This document shows, one piece after another, positions 8,825 to 16,450 of a stretch of 18,816 nucleotides of DNA (positions are counted from its first letter, which is position 1; every line of letters begins with the position of its first letter). Location of the stretch: assembly GCF_001556515.1 (NCBI RefSeq), contig NZ_LSJA01000270.1, forward strand, positions 1 through 18,816. Direction: 5' to 3'. The notes below the pieces were generated by a model. The model was not told the DNA's origin. It did no database searches and saw nothing but the letters and a program-made list of their open reading frames with translations. The DNA comes from Caulobacter sp. CCH9-E1. Its GTDB lineage: Bacteria > Pseudomonadota > Alphaproteobacteria > Caulobacterales > Caulobacteraceae. The position numbers and the translations under genes were made by a program.

Positions 8825-9265
8825 ATGAAGCCCTTCAACATCGCCATGGCGGCCGTCGTCGTGTTGGCTGGCCCGGCGACCCTGGCTGCGGCCGCGCCGC
8901 GCGCCCAGCCCTCGGCTACCGCGCGATTGTCGGGGGATTCGGTGGCCTTGGGTGTCGGCTATGGCTGGGGAAGGGGGGTGTTGTCCTTCCAGGGCCGCAA
9001 CACGCCCTTCACGCTCACCGGCGTGACCCTGATCGAGGCTGGCGCCGATCGCGTCGAGGGTGAGGCGGAGATCTACAATCTCAAACGCGTGGAGGACTTT
9101 CCGGGTCTCTACGCCGTCGCCGGCCGGAGCGGGGCGTTCGTGACCATGGGGGGCGGGACAGCCGTTCTGCGCAACGCCAAAGGCGTCGAAATCAGGCTCC
9201 ACACCCAGAGCCAGGGCCTGAAGATCGCCCTGGCCGCAGGCGGTGTGAGCATCGCCCTGCGCTGA
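8825..9265 (+). CDS. Small secreted protein of unknown function
   Basis: This is a 146-residue protein with a clean signal peptide (hydrophobic core about 6-22, cleavage near AAAAP at 21-25). The mature part is Gly-rich and probably mostly beta: SGDSVALGVGYGWGRGVLSF, then FTLTGVTLIEAG, a conserved-looking EIYNLKRVEDFPGLYAVAG, and a C-terminal LKIALAAGGVSIALR. I recall similar short exported proteins annotated only as hypothetical in proteobacteria, and do not assign a function. The ATG at 8825 has a TGGAG ribosome binding site eight bases away. It is the last gene before the shared terminator, 98 bases after the permease, so it could be transcribed with the exporter genes. No cysteine lipobox is present, so it is periplasmic or secreted rather than a lipoprotein. 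Confidence 0.75.
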   Translation: MKPFNIAMAAVVVLAGPATLAAAAPRAQPSATARLSGDSVALGVGYGWGRGVLSFQGRNTPFTLTGVTLIEAGADRVEGEAEIYNLKRVEDFPGLYAVAGRSGAFVTMGGGTAVLRNAKGVEIRLHTQSQGLKIALAAGGVSIALR

Positions 9266-9274
9266 GCTCAAGGA

Positions 9275-9319
9275 CGCGCCCGTGACGTCCCAAGGGGGCT
9301 TTGCGGGCGCGCCAATTTT
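9275..9319 (+). terminator. Hairpin terminator between convergent operons
   Basis: A perfect 8-bp inverted repeat, CGCGCCCG (9275-9282) and CGGGCGCG (9304-9311), is followed on the plus strand by CCAATTTT. This fits a Rho-independent terminator for the plus-strand operon. It sits just beyond the stop codons of the convergent genes on both sides and may also stop the minus-strand operon, although that side lacks a good T run. Confidence 0.7.
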
Positions 9320-10506
9320 CAGGCGAGCGTTTCGAGCGCCAGGGCGACGCCCTGGCCGCCGCCGATACAGAGGGTGACGACGCCGCGCCTTAGCCCGTCA
9401 CGCTTCATGGCGTGTAGCAGGCGCGTCGTCAGGATCGCCCCGGTGGCGCCGATCGGATGGCCATGGGCGATGGCGCCGCCTTCGACATTGACGATGTCCT
9501 CGGCAAGCCCAAGCTCGCGCGTGACCGCGAGCGCGATGGCGGCGAAGGCCTCGTTGATCTCGATTCGCTCGATGTCGCCGACCGTCCACCCGGCCCGCGC
9601 CAAGGCCTGCCTGACCGCAGGGACGGGGCCGATGCCGAACAGGCCGGGCTCGACCGCCGCCACGCCATAGGAGACCAGTCTGGCCATGGGCGTTAGGCCG
9701 TGGGCCTCGGCAAAGGCGCGTTCGGCGACGATCATCGCCGCCGCTCCAGTATTGAGGCCGGGCGCGTTGCCCGCCGTGATGGTTCCATCCGTCCGGAAGG
9801 CGGGCCTTAGCCTGGCCAAGCTCTCAAGCGTGGTGTCGGGACGATTGTGCTCGTCGCGCGAAAACGGCTCGGGCCCCTTTTTGCCCTTGATATCGACGGC
9901 GACAATCTCAGCATCGAATCTCCCCGCCGCCTGCGCCTGCGAAAAGCGCTGCTGCGAGCCCGCCGCCCAGCGGTCCTGATCGTCGCGGCTGATTTGATAT
10001 TTCGTGACCAGATCCTCGGTGTGCCACCCCGAATGCTGATTGGAAAAGGCGTCGTTGAGTCCGTCATGGAGCATAGCGTCGTAGATCTGGGCGTCTCCCA
10101 TTCGGTAGCCCCAGCGGCCGCTCGTTATCAGGTAGGGGGCGGCGTCCATGTTCTCCATGCCGCCCGCGACGCCCGCTTCGACGAAGCCAAGCAAGACCTC
10201 TTGCGCCAGGGAAACGATCGCCTGGGCCCCCGATCCGCAAACCCGGTTGACCGTCATGGCGGGAACCTCGACCGGCGCGCCGCCAAGTATGGTGGCCTGA
10301 CGGGCAGGGTTCATCCTGTTGCCGGCCTGAACGACATTACCCATGACCACGCTCTGCAGGCGGTTGGGATCGAGCTTGGACCGCTTGAGCGTTTCGCGCA
10401 GCACCGTTGCGCCAAGCTCGACGGCCGGGACGGACTTCAGGCTGCCGTTATAGGTTCCTATGGCGGTCCGGACAGGATCGCAGAGCACCACTTCTCGTCT
10501 AGCCAC
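9319..10506 (-). CDS. phaA: Acetyl-CoA C-acetyltransferase (thiolase, PHB pathway)
   Basis: This enzyme condenses two acetyl-CoA to acetoacetyl-CoA, the first step of PHB synthesis. Its 395 residues are normal for the family. Catalytic Cys90 lies in NRVCGSGAQAI, NEAF is at 318-321, His350 in GGAIAHGHPIGATGA, and the second Cys380 in CIGGGQGVALALE. The active-site set is complete. Small departures from the common consensus are GLNTGAAA (usually GINDGAAA) and the SGWHTEDLVTKY segment. These suggest a paralogue rather than a typical housekeeping copy, so a degradative thiolase role cannot be ruled out. The start is GTG at 10506 with AGAGG eight bases upstream; an in-frame TGA immediately before it rules out a longer form. 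It lies 132 bases after ackA in the same direction. Confidence 0.9.
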   Translation of the reverse strand: MARREVVLCDPVRTAIGTYNGSLKSVPAVELGATVLRETLKRSKLDPNRLQSVVMGNVVQAGNRMNPARQATILGGAPVEVPAMTVNRVCGSGAQAIVSLAQEVLLGFVEAGVAGGMENMDAAPYLITSGRWGYRMGDAQIYDAMLHDGLNDAFSNQHSGWHTEDLVTKYQISRDDQDRWAAGSQQRFSQAQAAGRFDAEIVAVDIKGKKGPEPFSRDEHNRPDTTLESLARLRPAFRTDGTITAGNAPGLNTGAAAMIVAERAFAEAHGLTPMARLVSYGVAAVEPGLFGIGPVPAVRQALARAGWTVGDIERIEINEAFAAIALAVTRELGLAEDIVNVEGGAIAHGHPIGATGAILTTRLLHAMKRDGLRRGVVTLCIGGGQGVALALETLA

Positions 10507-10638
10507 GTTTCACCTCTTTGCTATTGACGTCACGATCTAGAATTTCCTCCTTGCGCCAAGCAGGCCTCCCGTCGCCGCAGCTCAAGGCCACATCGCTAAG
10601 CCAGACCCCGGGCGATGCAAGCCGCCGAGATCGGAGGA
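10507..10638 (-). promoter_or_regulatory. ackA-phaA intergenic leader
   Basis: This 132-base gap is long compared with the 1-3 base gaps before it in the same operon. On the minus strand it holds a perfect AAGGAGG (10552-10546) that is too far from the phaA GTG to serve it, a palindrome TGACGTCA (10525-10532), and a 7-codon frame GTG...TGA (10533-10510) whose stop overlaps the phaA ribosome binding site. It may hold a separate phaA promoter or a translational leader. I see no clear -35/-10 pair. Confidence 0.3.
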
Positions 10639-11841
10639 CTAAGGCGCTCGGCCTTGCGCGTTCAAACCCAAGGTGCTGATCGTCTGGAGGGCGATCATGC
10701 GTTCCTCGTCGGTTGCCATGACCCGCACGGCGACCTTGCTGGCCGGTGTGCTGATCAGCGCGGCGTTGGCTTGGTTGGCGGCAGGCTCGATCACGATCCC
10801 CGCCCAGGCCAGCCGCTGGCAGATCAGCGCGCGGATGGCCGGATCGTTCTCGCCGATGCCGGCCGTGAACACCAGGCCGTCGAGTCCGGCCAGCGAGGAG
10901 ATCAGGCCGCCGACTTCCCGCGCCACGCGCCAGGCGAAGAGGTCGATGGCTTCGGCGGCGCGCGGATCCTGGCTCTGGTGAAGCGTGCGCATGTCGCTCG
11001 AAACGCCCGAAACGCCCAGCAGACCACTCTGGGTGTAGAGCAGCCGTTCGACCTCGGCGATGCTCATGCCCTCTTGCGACAGCAGATGCAGCACCACGCC
11101 CGGGTCGACCGCGCCGCAGCGTGTGCCCATCACCAGACCATCCAGCGCGGTGAAGCCCATCGTGGTGTCCAGGCTTTTGCCGTCGTGCATCGCGCACAGG
11201 CTGGCGCCATTGCCAAGATGGGCCATGATCACCCGGCCGCGGGCAAGGTCCGGATCGATCTGGCCAAGCGTACGGGCGATATAGTCGTAGGACAGGCCGT
11301 GGAAGCCGTAGCGGCGCACCCCCTTGTCATGCAGCGCGCGGGGTAGGGCGAACCGCGTGGCGATCTCGGGCATCTGATGGTGAAAGGCGGTGTCGAAGCA
11401 GGCCACCTGCGGCAGGTCCGGCGCCAGGGTCTGGATGGCGCGGATGGCGGCCAGGTTGTGCGGCTGGTGCAGCGGCGCCAGGGGGCAGAAGGCGTCCAGT
11501 GCGGTCAGGACCTGATCATCGACCCGCACGGGAGCGGTAAACCGTCCGCCGCCATGCACGACCCGGTGTCCCAGCCCGACGATCTCGCGGCCTTCCAGGT
11601 GCGCGCCGGCCCAGGCGAAGAGATCCTGCAGCAGTGCCTCATGATCGAGATCCGCGCCACCGTCCCAGGTGCGATCGACCAGAACGTCGCCGTTCAGATC
11701 GCGGGCTACCAGATGGGGCGCCGTGCCGACGCCCTCCAGCTTGCCGGCCGCCACGCGGCTTGGGCCATCGCCTGTCAGGACGAACAGGGCGAACTTGATG
11801 CTCGACGAGCCGGCATTGAGGCTGACGATGGCGCGGCTCAT
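10639..11841 (-). CDS. ackA: Acetate (or propionate) kinase
   Basis: This enzyme interconverts acetyl phosphate plus ADP with acetate plus ATP. It has 400 residues, normal length. The ASKHA-fold motifs are all present: LNAGSSSIKF with Asn9, GHRVVHGG with Arg93, FDTAFH with Asp150, GFHGLSYDY with His181, HLGNGASLCA, and GTRCGAVDPG with Arg241, followed by FTAGIGEN near the C-terminus. The acetate/propionate kinase family cannot be split further by eye. The ATG is one base after the stop of the MaoC-Pta gene, so the enzyme is made together with the phosphotransacetylase that feeds it, forming an ATP-yielding acetate branch next to PHB synthesis. Confidence 0.93.
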   Translation of the reverse strand: MSRAIVSLNAGSSSIKFALFVLTGDGPSRVAAGKLEGVGTAPHLVARDLNGDVLVDRTWDGGADLDHEALLQDLFAWAGAHLEGREIVGLGHRVVHGGGRFTAPVRVDDQVLTALDAFCPLAPLHQPHNLAAIRAIQTLAPDLPQVACFDTAFHHQMPEIATRFALPRALHDKGVRRYGFHGLSYDYIARTLGQIDPDLARGRVIMAHLGNGASLCAMHDGKSLDTTMGFTALDGLVMGTRCGAVDPGVVLHLLSQEGMSIAEVERLLYTQSGLLGVSGVSSDMRTLHQSQDPRAAEAIDLFAWRVAREVGGLISSLAGLDGLVFTAGIGENDPAIRALICQRLAWAGIVIEPAANQANAALISTPASKVAVRVMATDEERMIALQTISTLGLNAQGRAP

Positions 11842-11842
11842 G

Positions 11843-13261
11843 TCAGGCGCCCGCCGTCAGGCCCGGCGCCGCCTTGGTCGCGGCCCGAGCCATCAGCACG
11901 GCGACCGCGCAGGAGGCCAGGCGTGTGCGCAGGCTGTCGGCGCGGCTGGTGAGGATGATCGGCACGCGTGCGCCGAGCACGACCCCCGCCGCGTCAGCGC
12001 CGCCCAGAAAGGTCAGTTGCTTGGCCAGCATGTTGCCGGCCTCAAGGTTGGGAACGACAAGGATTTCCGCCCGCCCGGCGACCGGGGAGACGATCCCCTT
12101 TTCCTTGGCCGCCGCCTCGCTGATGGCGTTGTCGAAGGCCAGCGGGCCGTCCAGCAGGCCGCCGGTGATCTGCCCCCGGTCGGCCATCTTGCACAGCGCC
12201 GCCGCATCCAGGGTCGAGCGGATGGTCGGGGTCACCGTTTCCACCGCCGAGAGGATCGCGACCTTGGGCTGCTCGATGCCGATGACATGGGCCAGGTCGA
12301 TCGCGTTGCGGATGATATCGGCCTTGTCCTCCAGGGTGGGCTCGATGTTGATCGCCGCGTCGGTGATGATCAGCAGCGTCGGGTGGCCCGGGACGTCCAT
12401 CACATAGGCATGGCTGATGCGTCGCTCGGTTCGCAGGCCGGTCGCTGACGGGACGACCGCGCCCATCAGTTCATCGGTGTGCAGCGATCCCTTCATCAGC
12501 AGTTGGGCCTCGCCCGAGGGCACCAGCGCCACCGCCTGGGCCGCCGCCGCGTGGCTGTGCGGCGCCGCGACGATACGATAGGCCGTGATGTCCTTGCCGG
12601 CCGCCTCGGCGGCCGATCGGATCTTGGCCTCCGGACCCACCAGGATCGGCGCGATGAGTCCGGCCTCCGCAGCCTCGACGGCGGCGGTGATCGCCGCGGC
12701 GCTGCAGGGATGGGCGATGGCGGTGGGCACGGGATGGTGTCCCGTCGTCAGCGCCATCAATTGGCGATAGGCGTCGTGATCGGAAAGCTGGACATCGGGC
12801 AGAACGACGCGGGGACGGCGCACCTTCTCCGTCGGAGCGACCACCTCAGCCTGGCCAGTGATGACGTCCTGGCCATTCTGATTGGTGCAACGGCAGTCGA
12901 GCCTGACGCGATGATGCTCCGCCAGTTTTTCGACCACTGTCACCGTCGCGGTGATGGTGTCGCCCAGGCCCACGGGATGCACGAACTTCAGGCTTTGGCT
13001 GAGATAGATCGCGCCGGGGCCGGGAAGTTCGGTGCCCAGCACCGCCGAGATCAAGCCGCCGCCCCACAGTCCATGGGCGATCACGCGGTGGAACATGTCG
13101 GTCGCGGCGTAGGCGGCGTCCAGATGCGCCGGATTGACGTCGCCCGACATCAGGGCGAACAATTGGGTGTCCCGCTCGGCGAAGGTTCTTACGACGCTGG
13201 CGGCGTCACCAACGGCGATCTCGTCGAAGGTGCGGTTCTCGATCATGTCCGGAGCGCTCAT
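11843..13261 (-). CDS. Bifunctional MaoC-like enoyl-CoA hydratase / phosphate acetyltransferase
   Basis: This is a two-domain protein of 472 residues. Residues about 8-140 form a MaoC/R-hydratase hot-dog domain with the catalytic pattern Asp41-x-Asn-Pro-x-His46 (SGDVNPAHLD) and IAHGLWGGGLISAV, as in PhaJ-type (R)-specific enoyl-CoA hydratases. Residues about 165-465 form a phosphate acetyl/butyryltransferase domain, with PTAIAHPCSAAAITAAVEAA, LLMKGSLHTDELMGAV, TDAAINIEPTLEDKADI and PNLEAGNMLAKQLTF. The second domain makes acyl phosphate from acyl-CoA for the downstream kinase. The first could supply or consume (R)-3-hydroxyacyl-CoA for the synthase encoded just upstream. The ATG at 13261 is three bases from the phaC stop and has only a weak ribosome binding site, so it probably depends on coupling; an in-frame ATG at residue 6 is an alternative. 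This fusion is a known annotated family, often found beside ackA and PHA-synthase-like genes in alphaproteobacteria. Confidence 0.92.
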   Translation of the reverse strand: MSAPDMIENRTFDEIAVGDAASVVRTFAERDTQLFALMSGDVNPAHLDAAYAATDMFHRVIAHGLWGGGLISAVLGTELPGPGAIYLSQSLKFVHPVGLGDTITATVTVVEKLAEHHRVRLDCRCTNQNGQDVITGQAEVVAPTEKVRRPRVVLPDVQLSDHDAYRQLMALTTGHHPVPTAIAHPCSAAAITAAVEAAEAGLIAPILVGPEAKIRSAAEAAGKDITAYRIVAAPHSHAAAAQAVALVPSGEAQLLMKGSLHTDELMGAVVPSATGLRTERRISHAYVMDVPGHPTLLIITDAAINIEPTLEDKADIIRNAIDLAHVIGIEQPKVAILSAVETVTPTIRSTLDAAALCKMADRGQITGGLLDGPLAFDNAISEAAAKEKGIVSPVAGRAEILVVPNLEAGNMLAKQLTFLGGADAAGVVLGARVPIILTSRADSLRTRLASCAVAVLMARAATKAAPGLTAGA

Positions 13262-13264
13262 GGA

Positions 13265-15025
13265 TCAGTGTTCCAAGACGTACTGGCCTGGAGCGTCTTC
13301 CAGCGGGGCGTAGCCCTTGTCCGCCGCGCCCATTGGCGGGGGCGAGACCGGGGCGCCGGAGTGTTCGTCCAGCCACGCGCCCCAGGCGGTCCACCACGAG
13401 CCCTCCTGAACCGGCGCCCGAGCGGTCCATTCGTCCGGATCAAGGGCTGGTCCCCCGGCTTCGCGGGTCAGCAACCGGTACGAACGGTGGGCGTGGCCCG
13501 GCTCGGAGACGATCCCGGCATTGTGTCCGCCGCTGGTCAGCGCGAAGCAGATCTCGGCGCCGCACAGGCCGTGAATCTTATGGACCGACCGCCAGGGGGC
13601 GACGTGATCGCGCTCGGTGCCAACCACGAACATCGGCCCGCGCAAGGCCGACAGCGAGATGCTTCGGCCACCGACCTTGTAGTGGCCCTCGGCCAGGTCG
13701 TCTTCCAGAAACAGATGGCGCAGATACTGGCTGTGCATGGCGTAGGGCATGCGCGTGCCATCGGCGTTCCAGGCCATCAGATCCGACATCGGCTCGCGCT
13801 CGCCCATCAGGTAGGTGCTCAGCACCCGAGACCAGAGCAGGTCGTTGGAACGCAGGATCTGGAAGGCGCCGCCCATCTGCGAACTGTCCAGATAGCCCCG
13901 GGTCCACATCATGTTCTCGAGCAAATTGAGCTGGGCCTCGTCGATGAACAGGCCAAGCTCGCCCGGTTCGCTAAATTCGGTCTGGGCGGCCAGCAGGGTC
14001 AGGCTAGCCAGGCGCTCGTCGCCGTCGCGCGCCATCGCCGCCGCCGCGATCGACAGCAGGGTGCCGCCAAGGCAATAGCCGACGCCGTGAACGGCGCTCG
14101 CCCCGGTGATGGCGCAGACGGCGTCGAGCGCCGCCATCGGTCCCAGACGGCGATAGGTCTCCATGTCGAGGTTGCGATCCTCGCTTCCGGGATTGCGCCA
14201 GGAGACCATGAACACCGTATAGCCTTGGCCCACCAGCCAGCGGACCAGCGAGTTCTCCGGCCGCAGGTCGAGGATGTAGTACTTCATGATCCAGGCCGGC
14301 GTGATCAGCACCGGCTGGGGTCTCACCAGCTTGGTGCTGGGCTCGTATTGGATCAGTTCGATCAGGTCGTTGCGATAGACGACCTTGCCGGGCGTCGTCG
14401 CCAGCACCTCGCCGACGCCGAAGGCTTCGGTCCCTACAGGAGGCTCCCCCCGAACCATCCGCTGCATGTCTTCGAGCAGGTGCTTGCCGCCTTCGATCAG
14501 GCATTGGCCTCCAGACTCGATGATCCGCTTCTGCAGTACGGGATTGGTGAGGGGGCTGTTGGTCGGGGCGAAGACATCCAGGATTTGCCGGGTCGTGAAC
14601 TGGACGACGTCCTGATGGTGGCGGCTGACGCCCGCCACGCCGGTGGTCGCGGCATGCCACCATTGCTGGTTTAGCAGAAAGCCCTGAGCCAGGAGGTTGA
14701 ACGGAGCCTGCTTCCAGGCGGGATCGTCGAACCGATGATCCTGGGGCAGGGGGTCGATCGCGGGCGTGGCGGTCGGTTCGCTTGCGGACCGCAGCGCATA
14801 GTCGCCAAGGCGCGCGTACTTGCGCCCAGCCTTGGCCGCCAGTTGCATCTGCTTGCCCGGCGCTAGCGCCAGATGCATCGCCCAATCCGAGAAGGACTGC
14901 ATCATCGTCGCTGGCGAAAGGCCGTGGAACGTTTGGGCCAGGGTCGCCGTGGCGGCCCGGTCGAGCATCTCGGCGATACCGTCGAGGGGGTCTGGGGGCG
15001 GCAGGGGGGCGAGGGCGGCGGTCAT
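13265..15025 (-). CDS. phaC: Poly(3-hydroxybutyrate) synthase, class I-type
   Basis: This enzyme polymerises (R)-3-hydroxybutyryl-CoA into PHB at the granule surface. It has 586 residues, typical of a class I synthase. The N-terminal PhaC domain spans about 60-230. The alpha/beta-hydrolase core carries the lipase-like box GYCLGG with nucleophile Cys318, plus Asp473 (GTERDHVAPW) and His501 (SGGHNAGIV), giving a full Cys-Asp-His triad. The family motif PAWIMKYYILDLRPENSLVRWL is also present. I chose the ATG at 15025 because an AGGAG site lies seven bases upstream; a TTG at 15031 is in frame. It heads the minus-strand operon phaC, maoC-pta, ackA, phaA. Its upstream region holds copy A of the 68-bp repeat element. 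Confidence 0.93.
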   Translation of the reverse strand: MTAALAPLPPPDPLDGIAEMLDRAATATLAQTFHGLSPATMMQSFSDWAMHLALAPGKQMQLAAKAGRKYARLGDYALRSASEPTATPAIDPLPQDHRFDDPAWKQAPFNLLAQGFLLNQQWWHAATTGVAGVSRHHQDVVQFTTRQILDVFAPTNSPLTNPVLQKRIIESGGQCLIEGGKHLLEDMQRMVRGEPPVGTEAFGVGEVLATTPGKVVYRNDLIELIQYEPSTKLVRPQPVLITPAWIMKYYILDLRPENSLVRWLVGQGYTVFMVSWRNPGSEDRNLDMETYRRLGPMAALDAVCAITGASAVHGVGYCLGGTLLSIAAAAMARDGDERLASLTLLAAQTEFSEPGELGLFIDEAQLNLLENMMWTRGYLDSSQMGGAFQILRSNDLLWSRVLSTYLMGEREPMSDLMAWNADGTRMPYAMHSQYLRHLFLEDDLAEGHYKVGGRSISLSALRGPMFVVGTERDHVAPWRSVHKIHGLCGAEICFALTSGGHNAGIVSEPGHAHRSYRLLTREAGGPALDPDEWTARAPVQEGSWWTAWGAWLDEHSGAPVSPPPMGAADKGYAPLEDAPGQYVLEH

Positions 15026-15145
15026 GACCAAACTCCTGATCGGTTACCTTGGAGCGCGACCGCGAGCGGACCGCGCCCATCCTTGCATCCGTTGATGACG
15101 ACCCGGCGGCGCCCTCAACTTTCTAGCTGACGTCGCTCCCGCACC

Positions 15146-15213
15146 TGTAAGGTAACGGTAATGGTTAGGGAAGTTATTTAGGTCCCGACGCCCTCCTGAT
15201 TATCCCTTAAGGA
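15146..15213 (+). repeat. Copy A of a two-copy bipartite intergenic element
   Basis: Block 1 (15146-15182, 37 bases) matches copy B at 32 of 37 positions, including the 16-base run AGGGAAGTTATTTAGG. A 16-base unconserved spacer follows, then block 2 (15199-15213), which matches at 14 of 15 positions around CCCTTAAGGA with its 8-bp palindrome CCTTAAGG. Block 1 opens with hexamer-like repeats (GGTAAC GGTAAT GGTTAG). It lies between the divergent phaC and AI-2E genes, about 120 bases upstream of the phaC ATG and 70 bases upstream of the AI-2E ATG. It is probably a regulatory site; the binding factor is unknown. Confidence 0.75.
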
Positions 15214-15283
15214 GCGAGGGATATCGCCAGCGTCGTCGGCCGAGCACACGCATCGACCGGCCGCCTTACCGTTTGGAGCACGC

Positions 15284-16348
15284 ATGAAAGTCGCCCCCTT
15301 GCCGGTCGCCCTCAATGTCACCGGCGTAGCGGCGGCCCTGGCGCTGCTCTATGTCTTCAGGGCCTTGTTGTGGCCGCTGGCCATGGCTTTCGTGTTGGCG
15401 GTCCTGATAAACGCCCTGGTCAGGGTGATCGTTCACGCCTGGCCCTCGGCCGGCCGGTTGACGGTCATGGTGCTGGCCAGCGCGGTCGTCGCCGGCTTGC
15501 TCATGGTCGGCGTCGTCGTCGTTGTCAGCGGCGCGGCCGAGTTGGCCGGTCAACTGCCGCAGTTGGCGGTTCGTCTCAACGCCCTGTTCGAGCGGGCCGG
15601 CCAGTTGGTGAAGCTGGAGGGGGTGAGCTTGACGAGCCTGGCGTCCGGCCTGGATCTGCCCTCCCTCGCCGCCAGGGTCCTGAGCAGCCTGCAAGGCGCG
15701 GTTTCGGGGATGCTGCTGACGGTCCTGTTCCTGATCTTTATCCTCACCTCACGACATCTGATCCGAAACAAGATGCAGATCATCGCCAGCTTCCGACGCC
15801 CAACGGGAATGCCCTCGGTGTTGGAACGAACGGTAAAGGGTGTCGAGACCTATGTCTGGATCCAGACGGTAACCGGCCTGATGATCGCCGCCGCCTCGGG
15901 GGCGATCATGGCGCTGGCGGGCCTGGACAATGCGCTATTCTGGACCTTGGCGCTCTTTATGCTCTCCTACATACCGGTGCTGGGCGTTGGCGTCGGCAGC
16001 CTCGCGCCAGCCCTATTCGCATTGCTGCAGTTTCCCACAGTGTGGCCGGCGCTCGCCATCTTCTTGGGGATACAGGCTGTCTCATTCCTGGTCGGCAATC
16101 TCGTCCTGCCCAAGATGCAGGCCGCCAGCCAGAATATCGACCCGACCATCGGACTCTTGACTGTCGGGGTGTGGAGCGTTCTTTGGGGCATTCCAGGCGC
16201 CTTCCTGGCCATTCCGCTGACCTTGGCTCTGATGCTGCAGTTGGCGCAGTTCGAGAGCCTGCGCTGGATCGCCGTCCTGATCTCCAACGACGGTCATCCG
16301 ATCAGCGACACCTTGGCCGTCGAAGTCGGGAGCCGGCCTGTCCCATAG
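15284..16348 (+). CDS. AI-2E family transporter / membrane permease (UPF0118, PF01594 type)
   Basis: This is a polytopic inner-membrane protein of 354 residues. Hydrophobic segments are seen near 10-45 (two), 60-83, 140-155, 195-215, 218-260, 262-290 and 295-325, with a soluble stretch between about 85 and 135. The family-typical C-terminal half reads ALFWTLALFMLSYIPVLGVG, then FLVGNLVLPKMQAASQNIDP and WGIPGAFLAIPLTLAL. Family members include TqsA, which affects AI-2 movement, and a sodium/proton antiporter, so the substrate is open. The ATG at 15284 has a GGAG site five bases away. It is divergent from phaC across copy A of the repeat element, with no partner genes downstream on this strand. 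Confidence 0.9.
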   Translation: MKVAPLPVALNVTGVAAALALLYVFRALLWPLAMAFVLAVLINALVRVIVHAWPSAGRLTVMVLASAVVAGLLMVGVVVVVSGAAELAGQLPQLAVRLNALFERAGQLVKLEGVSLTSLASGLDLPSLAARVLSSLQGAVSGMLLTVLFLIFILTSRHLIRNKMQIIASFRRPTGMPSVLERTVKGVETYVWIQTVTGLMIAAASGAIMALAGLDNALFWTLALFMLSYIPVLGVGVGSLAPALFALLQFPTVWPALAIFLGIQAVSFLVGNLVLPKMQAASQNIDPTIGLLTVGVWSVLWGIPGAFLAIPLTLALMLQLAQFESLRWIAVLISNDGHPISDTLAVEVGSRPVP

Positions 16349-16368
16349 GGCGCGGCGTGAGCTCGGCT

Positions 16369-16402
16369 TGGCCAGACGGCCCGCAAGCGCCGCCGTCGGC
16401 CA
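16369..16402. terminator. Imperfect hairpin between convergent AI-2E and SDR genes
   Basis: TGGCCAGACGGC (16369-16380) pairs with GCCGTCGGCCA (16392-16402) except for one bulged base, around an 11-base loop. It lies 20 bases beyond the AI-2E stop and about 50 bases beyond the SDR stop, so it may end transcription from either side. No T run follows on either strand. Confidence 0.4.
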
Positions 16403-16450
16403 GGGGGCAGAACGCGCGCTGACATAGCAATTTGCCTTATGGCGAAGAGT

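Noticed and set aside
12479..14674. 731-codon open frame on the plus strand, opposite phaC and the MaoC-Pta gene
   Set aside because: It mirrors two well-recognised minus-strand genes with full catalytic motifs. Its translation is Gly/Arg/His/Gln-rich with no domain pattern, as expected for antisense frames in GC-rich DNA.
15055..15078. GC-rich imperfect hairpin in the phaC leader
   Set aside because: The pairing is bulged and short, in very GC-rich DNA where such structures are common; I could not separate it from background.
15093..15106. TTGAT half-site upstream of phaC as a second FNR/FixK box
   Set aside because: TTGATGACGACCCG lacks the second half (ATCAA or GTCAA), so it is not a credible box.
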